Shown here: piece after piece, positions 17,886-26,642 of the stretch
Layout: each line of letters starts with the position of its first letter
Position numbering within the stretch: position 1 is the stretch's first letter
Assembly (NCBI GenBank): GCA_965234335.1
Contig: OZ248457.1
Span: forward strand, 221,634-285,633
DNA length: 64,000 bases
Reading direction: 5' to 3'
From: Leadbetterella lacustris
GTDB taxonomy: Bacteria > Bacteroidota > Bacteroidia > Cytophagales > Spirosomataceae
The notes under the pieces: generated by a model
The model's input: the letters and a program-made list of their open reading frames with translations, nothing else
What the model was told of the DNA's origin: nothing
Database searches by the model: none
Translations under genes and position numbers: made by a program

Positions 17886-18581
17886 ATGTCATACAACGTA
17901 AAATCTGGCATAAAAGCGTGGGCAGAGGACGACAGGCCTAGAGAAAAATTATTAAATAAAGGAAAAGCAAGTTTGTCAGATGCCGAACTCGTGGCGATTC
18001 TTATCGGTATGGGAACCCGAGAAATGTCTGCTGTAGAACTCTCAAAAAAGATCTTACAATCTACAGGCAACAACCTCAATGAACTCGCCAAATTGAGCGT
18101 AAAAGATTTAATGAAGTTTAAGGGTATAGGCGAGGCCAAAGCCATCAGCATAGTGGCAGCCATGGAAATAGCCCGTAGAAGAAAAGACACCGACCCACTA
18201 AAAAAAGACAGAATCAGATACTCAAAAGAAGCATTTGATATTCTGAAACCATTCATGATGGATTTGGACCATGAGCAATTCTGGATGATTTGCCTCAACA
18301 GAAACCAAGAAGTAGCAAAGATTATACAAATAAGTACTGGCGGTGTAACTGGTACTATAGCGGACCCTAAAATTATCTTCAAATATGCACTGGAGCATCT
18401 GGCGAGCTGTATCATTCTTAGCCACAACCATCCCAGTGGTAATCTAAGCCCAAGTCAGGCAGACATAAAACTCACAAAACAACTAAGCGAAGGTGCAAGG
18501 CTATTGGATATGACACTTTCAGATCATATTATCTTTTCCAATAACGGTTATTTCAGTTTTGCAGATGAAAATATGCTTTAA
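17886..18581 (+). CDS. radC: RadC family JAB-domain protein
   Basis: A 231-residue RadC/UPF0758 protein: an N-terminal helix-hairpin-helix region (LSDAELVAILIGMGTREMSA, then MKFKGIGEAKAISIVAAMEI) and a C-terminal JAB1/MPN metalloprotease-like domain with the metal motif SHNHPSGNLSPSQAD. The 'DNA repair' name is historical; the molecular role is unsettled. The ATG at 17886 lies 30 nt after the rpsT terminator. The rhodanese gene begins directly after the stop codon, so they are co-transcribed. Confidence 0.95.
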   Translation: MSYNVKSGIKAWAEDDRPREKLLNKGKASLSDAELVAILIGMGTREMSAVELSKKILQSTGNNLNELAKLSVKDLMKFKGIGEAKAISIVAAMEIARRRKDTDPLKKDRIRYSKEAFDILKPFMMDLDHEQFWMICLNRNQEVAKIIQISTGGVTGTIADPKIIFKYALEHLASCIILSHNHPSGNLSPSQADIKLTKQLSEGARLLDMTLSDHIIFSNNGYFSFADENML

Positions 18582-18860
18582 ATGAAAGAGATCAAAGAAG
18601 TTAAAATAAGTGATATTCAGAATATTACCAGCTATACTATAGTAGACATTAGAGAAAAAGAAGAATTTTTGGAGCACAATATTGGTGGAATAAATATACC
18701 TGCACACGAAATAACCAGCAGGATTTCAGAAATATCAGATAGAATTAACCTAATAATTGTCTGCTCAAATGGCATTAGAAGTAGTATTATGGCCAGAGTA
18801 ATCCATAAAAAAATCCCTTCCGCAAATGTTTACCACCTGACCGAAGGGATTTTTCAATAA
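18582..18860 (+). CDS. Rhodanese-like domain protein
   Basis: A 92-residue single rhodanese domain: YTIVDIREKEEFLEHNIGG (the substrate-fold entry), INIPAHEI, and the active-site loop IVCSNGIRSSIMA with the catalytic Cys. Such stand-alone domains carry persulfide sulfur in the cytoplasm. It begins immediately after the radC stop. The last ~16 codons form one arm and the loop of a hairpin that probably works as a terminator. Confidence 0.88.
   Translation: MKEIKEVKISDIQNITSYTIVDIREKEEFLEHNIGGINIPAHEITSRISEISDRINLIIVCSNGIRSSIMARVIHKKIPSANVYHLTEGIFQ
18809..18854. terminator. Terminator hairpin inside the end of the rhodanese gene
   Basis: A 12-bp perfect stem AAAAATCCCTTC (18809-18820) / GAAGGGATTTTT (18843-18854) with a 22-nt loop. 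The A run on one side and the T run on the other would allow action on both strands, and a convergent small gene ends at 18872. The loop is long for an intrinsic terminator. Confidence 0.55.
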
Positions 18861-18871
18861 AAGTATAAAAA

Positions 18872-19000
18872 TTACTTTCTTCCGATTCCTCTATAATCTC
18901 TGTCGTTTTTTACCAACCATTTGCCTACAACAAATGCTCCTGAAAGCAATAAAACAAAAAACAAAATAGGTAACCAAGTGGGAAATTGATATCCAAACAT
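18872..19000 (-). CDS. Small single-pass membrane protein, 42 residues
   Basis: An ATG-to-TAA frame of 43 codons: MFGYQFPTWLPILFFVLLL followed by SGAFVVGKWLVKNDRDYRGI and GRK. One transmembrane helix (about residues 8-29) is followed by a basic cytoplasmic tail, consistent with N-out/C-in insertion. An A/G-rich stretch (AAAAAGAAAAAGAAT) precedes the ATG. No function is recognised. It lies between the convergent radC-rhodanese operon and the NRAMP-like gene. Confidence 0.55.
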   Translation of the reverse strand: MFGYQFPTWLPILFFVLLLSGAFVVGKWLVKNDRDYRGIGRK

Positions 19001-19071
19001 ATTCTTTTTCTTTTTTTTACAAATTTAAGACAAATATCTTTCTAAAGGAATAGTTTACATTAAAATAAAAT

Positions 19072-20259
19072 TCAAAATAAACTATAAATAGCAAAGCCAG
19101 ATAAGACCAATAGAATCATCCAAGCCACCAATTGGAGTAAAGCGGGAAATTTAAAGCCACTAAAGATCTTTTTGTTTCTAATACCTAACAGAACTATAGC
19201 CAATCCTATAGGTAATACAAATCCATTGATGTAACCGGCAAACAGTAACAAGTTAACAGGTTTTCCAAAAACTAAAATTGCTATAACAGAAATAAGAACA
19301 AAAATCAGGGCAAATATCTTCTTTTTCTCCTCAAAAACAGTGTGGAAGTCCTTCAGAAAAGCAATGGAAGTATATGTTGCTCCAATAACAGAAGTAATAG
19401 AAGCCGCCCAAATCATAAGACCAAAAAGAGCTTTCCCGGCCCTACCAAAGGTTGACATAAAAACCGAAGCAGTTGGATTATTAGCATCGATACTGATGCC
19501 TGTAAGCACTATAGACAACGTGCCGATGAACAAAAAATATCGCAGTACTCCAGTAAAAACAATGCCTATGGAGGCACTTTTCACAACTTCTGACGCATGC
19601 TTCTCTCCTACCATTCCCGCATCCATCAGCCTTTGAGCACCAGCAAAAGTAATGTAGCCACCCACCGTACCGCCTATGAGTGTTATGGTAGATTTGACAT
19701 CAAAAACTTCAGGTAAAATGCTAAAGCCAATAAGTTTTGTTAAATCTACTTTTGCTTTAAATAACATAATTGTTATTAAAACCAACATGAGAATACCAAG
19801 GATTCTAATGACATAATCTAGGTTTTGAAGGCTGTTTTTAGCATAAAAGAGATAACAAACAATAACGGCGGTAATTATAATACCCCATTCGTTAGGAATG
19901 TCTAACATAGCGTTTATGCCCATACCTGCCCCTGCAAAGTTTCCGATATTAAAAACTAAACCACCAAAAGCTACGCAAACAGCTAAAATATTGCCTAATC
20001 CGGGAAACAAAATATTCCCCAACTGTTGTGCTTTTAGGTTAGAAAAGGTTAGAGTTCGCCAAATAGTAACCTGTGCAACCACATCAATCAGAATAGAGAC
20101 TACAATGATGAATCCAAAATTGTAAAGTAGTTTTTCGGTAAATACGGTAGTCTGTGTTAAAAACCCTGGGCCAATAGCTGAGGTAGCCATTAAAAATGCC
20201 GCTGCAAAGATATCTTTTCCTGATTTTTTAAACATCAATTGGTTTAATTTAACATACAA
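19072..20259 (-). CDS. NRAMP-family-like transporter lacking the metal-site motif (YcsG-like)
   Basis: A 395-residue polytopic membrane protein with about 11 helices and the NRAMP/APC fold pattern. Where metal-transporting NRAMPs have DPGN in helix 1, this has SAIGPGFLTQTTVF; the helix-6 region reads GGTVGGYITFAGAQRL, without the Met-containing metal ligand motif. So Mn/Fe transport is unlikely. Proteins of this kind (B. subtilis YcsG) are encoded beside 5-oxoprolinase genes, and pxpBCA lie 6 kb away here, so uptake of 5-oxoproline or a related substrate is a fair inference. An alternative start is the ATG at 20235 (MFKKSGKD). Confidence 0.82.
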   Translation of the reverse strand: MYVKLNQLMFKKSGKDIFAAAFLMATSAIGPGFLTQTTVFTEKLLYNFGFIIVVSILIDVVAQVTIWRTLTFSNLKAQQLGNILFPGLGNILAVCVAFGGLVFNIGNFAGAGMGINAMLDIPNEWGIIITAVIVCYLFYAKNSLQNLDYVIRILGILMLVLITIMLFKAKVDLTKLIGFSILPEVFDVKSTITLIGGTVGGYITFAGAQRLMDAGMVGEKHASEVVKSASIGIVFTGVLRYFLFIGTLSIVLTGISIDANNPTASVFMSTFGRAGKALFGLMIWAASITSVIGATYTSIAFLKDFHTVFEEKKKIFALIFVLISVIAILVFGKPVNLLLFAGYINGFVLPIGLAIVLLGIRNKKIFSGFKFPALLQLVAWMILLVLSGFAIYSLF

Positions 20260-20299
20260 AACTCAAATAAAGACAAAAAAAGACAAATAAAAAAACGGC

Positions 20300-20330
20300 T
20301 TGTAATTAGTTTCTTAATACCTTATTTTTG
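20300..20330 (+). promoter_or_regulatory. Putative promoter of the RND efflux operon
   Basis: TTG at 20300-20302, 20-nt spacer, TATTTTTG at 20323-20330: a good fit to the Bacteroidota consensus, 90 nt before the first ATG of the operon. No repressor gene is adjacent. Confidence 0.5.
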
Positions 20331-20420
20331 TCTATCAAAATGTAAGCCTTATCCATTCTCTAGTTTGAATTTGGAAATTTTTATAGTTCTTGTACAAAAA
20401 AACCATTTAAGACAACATTT

Positions 20421-21506
20421 ATGCGTCCTCTTTTAATTGCAGCTGGCTTAGTTTTAGCCTTAATTTTAGGCAAAATTTTCTTTTTTAGTGAAAGTTCTCA
20501 ACCAAAATCTGATAAACCCGGAGATAAAAAGCCAAGCGGTTCAGCTATAGGTGGAAAAGGTGGAGATGCTAAACCAATGAGGGTAAACACAACGGTAATC
20601 GGCCTTGGAAATTCCGAAAAGACCGTTTTTTCGTCTGGTACAACTGTGGCCAACGAGGAAGTAGAGGTTAAGAGTGAGATTTCAGGTAAAATTGTAAAGT
20701 TGAGCATTCCTGAAGGCTCGGTTGTTCCGAAGGGATATCTAATAGCCAAAATCAAAGACGATGACATTTTAGCTCAATTGAGAAAAGTAGAATTAGAGGA
20801 GAAACTAGCTGCTCAAATAGAAGCCCGTCAGAAAAAATTGCTAGACATTAATGCTATCAGTAGAGAAGAATACGAAATTTCACAAAACAGAGTTTTTACT
20901 TTGAAAGCAGACAAAGACTTATTGAAAGTGCAGCTGGATAGAACTGAAATCCGGGCTCCTTTCTCTGGTAAAGTTGGCTTAAAGAGTATCTCACTAGGAG
21001 CATACGTGACTCCCGCCACTGTTATTTCCACAATTGTGCAGTTTAATCCAATAAAATTAGACTTTACTGTACCAGAAAAATATGTTGCAGAAGTTAAGCT
21101 TGGGAAAATGATAAAATTTCAAACTGATGGGTCAAATGATGAATATTCGGCGAAAATAGTCGCCATTGACCCGAAAGTAGACGAAGCCTTGAGAACATTG
21201 AAAGTACGGGCTATCTCACAAAACGGCGGAAATAATTTAATGCCAGGTATGTTTATAAAAGTTTTATTGAATCTGAGCACTTCACAATCTATTATGATTC
21301 CTACCGAAACAGTTATTCCTGTGGCAGATGGTAAAAAGGTATTTGTAAAAAGAAATGGCAAAGCCGAAGAAGTAAGCATAATCACAGGCCTTAGAGATGC
21401 AAGTAATTTGCAGGTTTTGAGTGGCCTCAACATAGGAGACTCATTGATTACCAGCGGCTTAATGACTTTAAAAGCAGGAAGCCCCGTTTTTACTAAAAAT
21501 AATTAA
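20421..21506 (+). CDS. RND efflux periplasmic adaptor (membrane fusion protein)
   Basis: A 361-residue HlyD/AcrA-type adaptor: one N-terminal hydrophobic segment (LLIAAGLVLALILGKIFFF), a Gly/Lys-rich linker, a barrel-sandwich (lipoyl) domain (VEVKSEISGKIVKLSIPEGS and TEIRAPFSGKVGLKSISLGA), a short alpha-hairpin between them, a beta-barrel and a membrane-proximal domain. It links the inner-membrane pump and the TolC-like channel. First gene of a three-gene operon; the pump gene starts 2 nt after its stop. Confidence 0.94.
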   Translation: MRPLLIAAGLVLALILGKIFFFSESSQPKSDKPGDKKPSGSAIGGKGGDAKPMRVNTTVIGLGNSEKTVFSSGTTVANEEVEVKSEISGKIVKLSIPEGSVVPKGYLIAKIKDDDILAQLRKVELEEKLAAQIEARQKKLLDINAISREEYEISQNRVFTLKADKDLLKVQLDRTEIRAPFSGKVGLKSISLGAYVTPATVISTIVQFNPIKLDFTVPEKYVAEVKLGKMIKFQTDGSNDEYSAKIVAIDPKVDEALRTLKVRAISQNGGNNLMPGMFIKVLLNLSTSQSIMIPTETVIPVADGKKVFVKRNGKAEEVSIITGLRDASNLQVLSGLNIGDSLITSGLMTLKAGSPVFTKNN

Positions 21507-21508
21507 TT

Positions 21509-24500
21509 ATGTCAATATCAACCTTATCAATCAAGAGGCCAGTTTTGGCGATTGTGATGAACCTACTCATTCTACTGTTTGGGTTCATTGGATATCAGTA
21601 TTTAGGTGTTAGAGAATATCCATCTATTGACCCACCAATTGTAAACGTGGGCACCAGTTATCCGGGAGCCAATGCCGACATCATAGAGTCACAAATTACC
21701 GAACCACTCGAAAAAGCTCTGAATAGTGTAGAGGGAATACGCTCGGTAAGCTCAAGTTCAAACCAAGGAAATTCTAACATTACTATAGAGTTTAATCTTG
21801 ATGTGGACATGGAGAAAGCCACCAATGATGTTAGAGATAAAGTTTCGCAGGCAGCATATATTTTACCTAGAGACCTAGATGGCTTGCCTACAGTTAGAAA
21901 AGCAGACGCAAACGCTGAAACTATTCTTTCGTTATCCTTAAATAGTGATTCAAGAAATATTCTGGATGTTTGTGATTATGCCGAAAACGTGGTTTCACCT
22001 CGTCTAGAAACGATTGAGGGTGTAAGCGAGATTCGTATTTGGGGGTTCAAAAGATACGCCATGAGGCTGTGGATGGATCCTAATAGGCTTGCCTCTATGG
22101 GTGTAACCACACAAGATGTTAAAGCTGCTCTTGACAGAGAAAATGTGGAATTACCTTCTGGAAAGTTGCAAGGCGATAATACTGAGCTTGTTGTAAAAAC
22201 CGTAGGTAGATTTACTAATGCCGAGGACTTCAACAATATGATTGTTAAAAACGTTGGAGACAGAATAATAAAATTCAGGGACATTGGCTACGCGGAAATT
22301 GGAGCGGAAAACCTTGAAACTACGCTAAGGTGGAACGGTGTACCGATGTGCGGAATAGCCATTCAGCCACAACCGGGTGCTAACTATCTGGATATAGCCA
22401 AAGAAGTTTACAAAAGAAAAGCTGACATAGAGAAAACTTTACCGTCAGATATTAAGCTCGGTACAATTTTAGATTATACTATTTTCGTAAAACAATCGGT
22501 TGAGGAAGTAGTAGAAACCTTAGCTATTGCCATCATTTTAGTCGTAATTATTATCTTCTTGTTCTTTAGAGACTGGATTGTGGCGATTCGTCCACTGATA
22601 GACATCCCAGTTTCCTTAGTAGGTACATTTTTTATTATGTATATTTTTGGCTTCTCCATAAATGTACTTACGCTTCTGGCTATTGTTTTGGCCACAGGTT
22701 TGGTGGTAGATGACGGAATTGTTGTTACCGAAAATATTTTCAAGAAAATAGAAGAAGGTATGAACCCTATTGAAGCATCAGTAAAGGGTGCCAATGAGAT
22801 TTTCTTTGCAGTAATTTCAACTTCGGTTACACTTGCGGCGGTATTTTTACCCGTTATTTTCATGGAAGGTTTTGTTGGAAAGCTCTTCAGAGAATTCGGT
22901 GTGGTGCTTTCCAGTGCGGTATTGATTTCAGCCTTTGTGTCGCTCACCTTGACACCAATGCTCAATGCCTATTTAAACAGAAAAACCATTAAAAAGTCGA
23001 AGTTTTACAACATGACGGAGCCTTTCTTTGAGGGCATGGAGTCCAATTATAAAAACAGCCTTTTGAATTTCTTGACAAAAAAATGGTTGGTGATGCCTAT
23101 CATGGCGGTTGTTTTTGGAATGGTTTACTTCTTCTGGGGTGAGTTAAAGTCAGAGTTGGCACCGCTAGATGATAGAAGTAATTTGCAGGTGCAATTTACA
23201 GGCCCAGAAGGTTCGTCCTATGATTATATGGACAAATATATTCAGAAAGCAGGTAAGATGATGAAAGATTCAGTACCAGAGCTAGCAGGCGTAATGACCA
23301 TGACAGCACCGTCTTTCAGTGGGTCTGGTGCTTCTAATACTGGTTTTAGTAGAGTTGCTTTATATCCAAAAGACCAAAGGACCAAATCTCAAGCTGAAGT
23401 TTCGGAAGTTGTTTCTAACCTACTTAAAAAATTGCCAGATGCAAGAGCATTCGTTAATCAACAACAAACTATTGCTGTTAATAAGCGTGGTGGATTGCCT
23501 GTTGGCTACGTAATTCAAGCACCTGACTTTGCAAAACTTAGAGAATACCTTCCTAAATTTATGGAAGAAGTGCAAAAAAGTCCTGTTTTTACTACTTCAG
23601 ATGTTAATCTAAAATTCAGTAAGCCCGAGCTTTCTGTAAAAATTGATAGAGAAAAGTCAAAAAGTCTTGGGGTTGCGGTAGCTGATGTTGCACAGACAAT
23701 GCAATTGGCCTTTGCCGGACAAAGATTTAGTTATTTCACTATGAATGGAAGGCAATATCAAGTAATTGGACAGTTTGAGAGAGGCGATAGAAATGAGCCG
23801 TTAGACCTTAAAAGTATGTATGTCAAAAATAGTCAAGGTGAACTTGTGCAGTTGGACAACATCGTAAAAGTGGAGGAAAATAGCAGCCCGCCCCAATTGT
23901 ACCATTATGACCGTTACATGAGTGCCACGGTTTCTGCGGGTCTAACTCCCGGCAAAACCATTGCTGATGGTATAAAAGCGATGGATGAAATTAGAGATAA
24001 ATTGGGTGACGAAAAAGTAAGAACCGCCCTAACGGGTTCTTCAAGAGACTTTGCTGAAAGTTCATCTAATACATTGTTTTCATTTGGGCTTGCACTTATC
24101 TTGGTATTCTTGATCCTTGCTGCTCAGTTTGAAAGCTTCGTAGATCCATTAATTATTATGTTTACAGTACCTTTGGCTATAGCTGGAGCCGTTTTATCGC
24201 TTTGGTTATTCGATCAAACAATCAATATTTTCAGCCAAATTGGGATGATTATGTTGATAGGCTTGGTTACCAAAAACGGTATTTTGATAGTAGAATTTGC
24301 AAACCAGTTGCAAGAAAAAGGATATACAAAAGCAAAGGCGGCAGTGGAAGCGGCAAGCTTACGATTGAGACCAATTTTAATGACCACTTTGGCCACTACC
24401 TTTGGTGCCCTACCTATTGCCCTTGCTTTAGGTTCAGCAGGTTCGAGCCGACGTTCTATGGGTATTGTAGTAATTGGCGGATTAGTAATGTCATTGATTT

Positions 24501-24595
24501 TGACGTTGTATGTAATTCCGGCCATGTATATTTATTTAAGTAAAAAGAAAAACTTTGAAAGAATGAAAGCAATCGACCAAATGGTTGAAGCATAA
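21509..24595 (+). CDS. RND efflux transporter, inner-membrane permease (HAE1/AcrB-like)
   Basis: A 1028-residue resistance-nodulation-division pump. It has 12 predicted helices in the usual 1+5/1+5 arrangement with two large periplasmic loops. The proton-relay Asp pair is in GLVVDDGIVVTENIF (about residues 405-407), and the C-terminal half has the matching GLVTKNGILIVEFANQL segment. It exports drugs or lipophilic compounds using the proton gradient; the substrate is not predictable. It is flanked by its adaptor and its outer-membrane channel. Confidence 0.96.
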   Translation: MSISTLSIKRPVLAIVMNLLILLFGFIGYQYLGVREYPSIDPPIVNVGTSYPGANADIIESQITEPLEKALNSVEGIRSVSSSSNQGNSNITIEFNLDVDMEKATNDVRDKVSQAAYILPRDLDGLPTVRKADANAETILSLSLNSDSRNILDVCDYAENVVSPRLETIEGVSEIRIWGFKRYAMRLWMDPNRLASMGVTTQDVKAALDRENVELPSGKLQGDNTELVVKTVGRFTNAEDFNNMIVKNVGDRIIKFRDIGYAEIGAENLETTLRWNGVPMCGIAIQPQPGANYLDIAKEVYKRKADIEKTLPSDIKLGTILDYTIFVKQSVEEVVETLAIAIILVVIIIFLFFRDWIVAIRPLIDIPVSLVGTFFIMYIFGFSINVLTLLAIVLATGLVVDDGIVVTENIFKKIEEGMNPIEASVKGANEIFFAVISTSVTLAAVFLPVIFMEGFVGKLFREFGVVLSSAVLISAFVSLTLTPMLNAYLNRKTIKKSKFYNMTEPFFEGMESNYKNSLLNFLTKKWLVMPIMAVVFGMVYFFWGELKSELAPLDDRSNLQVQFTGPEGSSYDYMDKYIQKAGKMMKDSVPELAGVMTMTAPSFSGSGASNTGFSRVALYPKDQRTKSQAEVSEVVSNLLKKLPDARAFVNQQQTIAVNKRGGLPVGYVIQAPDFAKLREYLPKFMEEVQKSPVFTTSDVNLKFSKPELSVKIDREKSKSLGVAVADVAQTMQLAFAGQRFSYFTMNGRQYQVIGQFERGDRNEPLDLKSMYVKNSQGELVQLDNIVKVEENSSPPQLYHYDRYMSATVSAGLTPGKTIADGIKAMDEIRDKLGDEKVRTALTGSSRDFAESSSNTLFSFGLALILVFLILAAQFESFVDPLIIMFTVPLAIAGAVLSLWLFDQTINIFSQIGMIMLIGLVTKNGILIVEFANQLQEKGYTKAKAAVEAASLRLRPILMTTLATTFGALPIALALGSAGSSRRSMGIVVIGGLVMSLILTLYVIPAMYIYLSKKKNFERMKAIDQMVEA

Positions 24596-24610
24596 AAGTC
24601 CAATTTTAAT

Positions 24611-25906
24611 ATGAAAAAATATTTAGTTATAATTTTAGTTTTCCTAGAAATACAAATAAAAGCCCAAAATGTTTTAAAACTTGAAGAAGCTCAAAGTATA
24701 GCTCTTGAAAAAAACTGGGGAATTAAAGTTACTGAAAAACAGATTGAGGCAGTAGATAATCAAATATTCAGAGGGAATGCCGGGATGACACCCACTTTAG
24801 ATTGGAACGCTAGCTTTTTCAACGTTTTTAACCAATTAAACCAACGCTTTTTTGATGGACGCGAAATAGATAGATTCGGAGTATCTATCACTCCAGTAAC
24901 GAATCTAAGTTTATCTTGGGTTTTGTATGATGGTAGAAGAATGAACGCTATCATGGAAAGATTAATAACCAATGGTCAACAAAGTAGAGTTCAGAGTCAA
25001 TTTGTTATTCAAAATACGCTCTCCAATGTTATGCAAGTATATTATGATATTCAAAGACTGCAACAGTCTCGAGAATTTTTAAAAATCATTATAAAATATT
25101 ATGAAGAAAGATTAAAAATCACAGAGGAAAGATGGCAAATTGGCAGGGGGTCGAAGTTGGATTTTTTACAATCCAAAACCGACATAAGTACTCAATTGGC
25201 AGATTTAACCAATTTAGAGAATCAATTAAAAACTACAAAAACAAGACTTAATGGATTGCTAGGAAGAGAGCCAAATATTGATTTTCAAGTTTCTGAGAAT
25301 ACCAACATGGACTCAAACTATAATTTAGAAGAATTGTTAAAAGAAACTAAAACTAAAAATCAGGAATTTTTACTTCTAAAAAAATCGGAAGAAATAAATA
25401 TTTCGAACCAAAAAGAAGCTCAATCGTTTCTATTGCCACGAATCACGCTAAATTCTTCTTTAGGATATAGTTTTAATCGCAACACTGCCGGCTTATTTGC
25501 TTTAAATCAGTCGGTTGGATTAAACTCTGGAATTACGGCTACTTGGAGAATTTTCGATGGTCATTTTAATAAAAGGAATGTTGAACTAACTAAAATAAAT
25601 GGAGAAATTATAAAACTTCAAAAAGAAGACTTAATTACTAGAATAGAAAATGAATTAAACACTTCATTTTTTCAACATGAAACTGATAAGCAATTATTGA
25701 AATTAGAAATTGAGAATAAGGCATTGGCGGTAGAAAACCTTGAAATTTCTTTAGAAAAGTTTAAACTTGGGGCTTCTACCATTTTGGAACTAAACGATGC
25801 TCAAACAAGATTTAATACAGCTATGAGCAGATTGGTGAATGCACAGTTTAATGTCAAGATCTCTGAACTGAATTTATTAAGAATTAGTGGACAATTAGTA
25901 AAATGA
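24611..25906 (+). CDS. TolC family outer-membrane efflux protein
   Basis: A 431-residue protein with a signal peptide (YLVIILVFLEIQIKAQ) and two outer membrane efflux repeats of long coiled-coil helices. Repeats are visible as LQQSREFLKIIIKYYEERL ... WQIGRGSKLDFLQSKTDIS and LEISLEKFKLGASTILELND, the second typical of TolC-like hairpins. It closes the tripartite pump, starting 15 nt after the permease stop. The stop codon lies at the base of a bidirectional terminator hairpin shared with pxpA. Confidence 0.93.
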   Translation: MKKYLVIILVFLEIQIKAQNVLKLEEAQSIALEKNWGIKVTEKQIEAVDNQIFRGNAGMTPTLDWNASFFNVFNQLNQRFFDGREIDRFGVSITPVTNLSLSWVLYDGRRMNAIMERLITNGQQSRVQSQFVIQNTLSNVMQVYYDIQRLQQSREFLKIIIKYYEERLKITEERWQIGRGSKLDFLQSKTDISTQLADLTNLENQLKTTKTRLNGLLGREPNIDFQVSENTNMDSNYNLEELLKETKTKNQEFLLLKKSEEINISNQKEAQSFLLPRITLNSSLGYSFNRNTAGLFALNQSVGLNSGITATWRIFDGHFNKRNVELTKINGEIIKLQKEDLITRIENELNTSFFQHETDKQLLKLEIENKALAVENLEISLEKFKLGASTILELNDAQTRFNTAMSRLVNAQFNVKISELNLLRISGQLVK

Positions 25907-25936
25907 GCTATTTTTTCACAATTGAAAAAATAGCTC
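25905..25936. terminator. Bidirectional terminator overlapping the ends of two convergent genes
   Basis: A 13-bp stem GAGCTATTTTTTC (25905-25917) / GAAAAAATAGCTC (25924-25936) with loop ACAATT. It contains the last bases of the TolC-like gene's stop and the final nine codons of pxpA, so both operons end in the same hairpin. Confidence 0.72.
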
Positions 25937-26642
25937 TAGCAAGTTCTAGAGCATTGTGTGTATCGGAATGAATGCAGATAGTTTCTGCATTTACAATTAT
26001 GGTAGTTTTATCTATCGTGGTTATCATCCCCGTTTCGCATATTTCTTTTACTTGCTTTTTTACCATTTCCACATTTTTTAAAACAGCTCCTTCCCTACTT
26101 CTTGGACATAATTCTCCATTCGACAAATACGCTCTATCCGCAAACACTTCAGAATTTGTTTTAAGGCCTATCCGATTTGCTTCTGAAATACTAAAACTGC
26201 CAGAAAGACCATACAAAATGAGTTCCTTATCAATACTAAATATTGATTCCGCAATTACTCTGGCTATATTTTTATCTTTAGCAGCCATGTTATATAATGC
26301 ACCATGAGGTTTGACATGATTTAAATAGCCCCCATTTACTTCCACCATTGTTTTTAATGCACCAATTTGATAAACTAAAATAGACTTTAATTGATCCTCG
26401 GGAATGTTCATGGCAAGTCTTCCAAAATTTTGCCTATCGTCAAAGCTTGGATGAGCACCAATTTTCAAATTAAATTCTTTTGCATTTTCTATTGTTTTCT
26501 GCATAACTAGAGTATCTCCTGCATGAAATCCACAAGCTATATTTATTGAGGAGATAAAAGGCATTAGTGCTAAATCACTTCCAACATTTAGGGCTTCCAA
26601 CGATTCCCCCATATCGCAGTTGATATCAATTTTCATTTTCAC
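25908..26642 (-). CDS. pxpA: 5-oxoprolinase subunit PxpA (LamB/YcsF family)
   Basis: A 244-residue LamB/YcsF family protein, the hydrolase component of the ATP-dependent 5-oxoprolinase PxpABC, which opens 5-oxoproline to glutamate. Diagnostic segments: IDINCDMGES at the N-terminus, SINIACGFHAGD, KIGAHPSFDDRQNFGR and HVKPHGALYN. The start could be either of two Met (26642 or 26636); it overlaps the 3' end of pxpC by 17 nt. Last gene of the operon. Confidence 0.95.
   Translation of the reverse strand: MKMKIDINCDMGESLEALNVGSDLALMPFISSINIACGFHAGDTLVMQKTIENAKEFNLKIGAHPSFDDRQNFGRLAMNIPEDQLKSILVYQIGALKTMVEVNGGYLNHVKPHGALYNMAAKDKNIARVIAESIFSIDKELILYGLSGSFSISEANRIGLKTNSEVFADRAYLSNGELCPRSREGAVLKNVEMVKKQVKEICETGMITTIDKTTIIVNAETICIHSDTHNALELARAIFSIVKK

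Noticed and set aside
22474..22965. 163-codon minus-strand frame inside the RND pump
   Set aside because: It is a mirror frame of a strongly conserved gene; no independent support.
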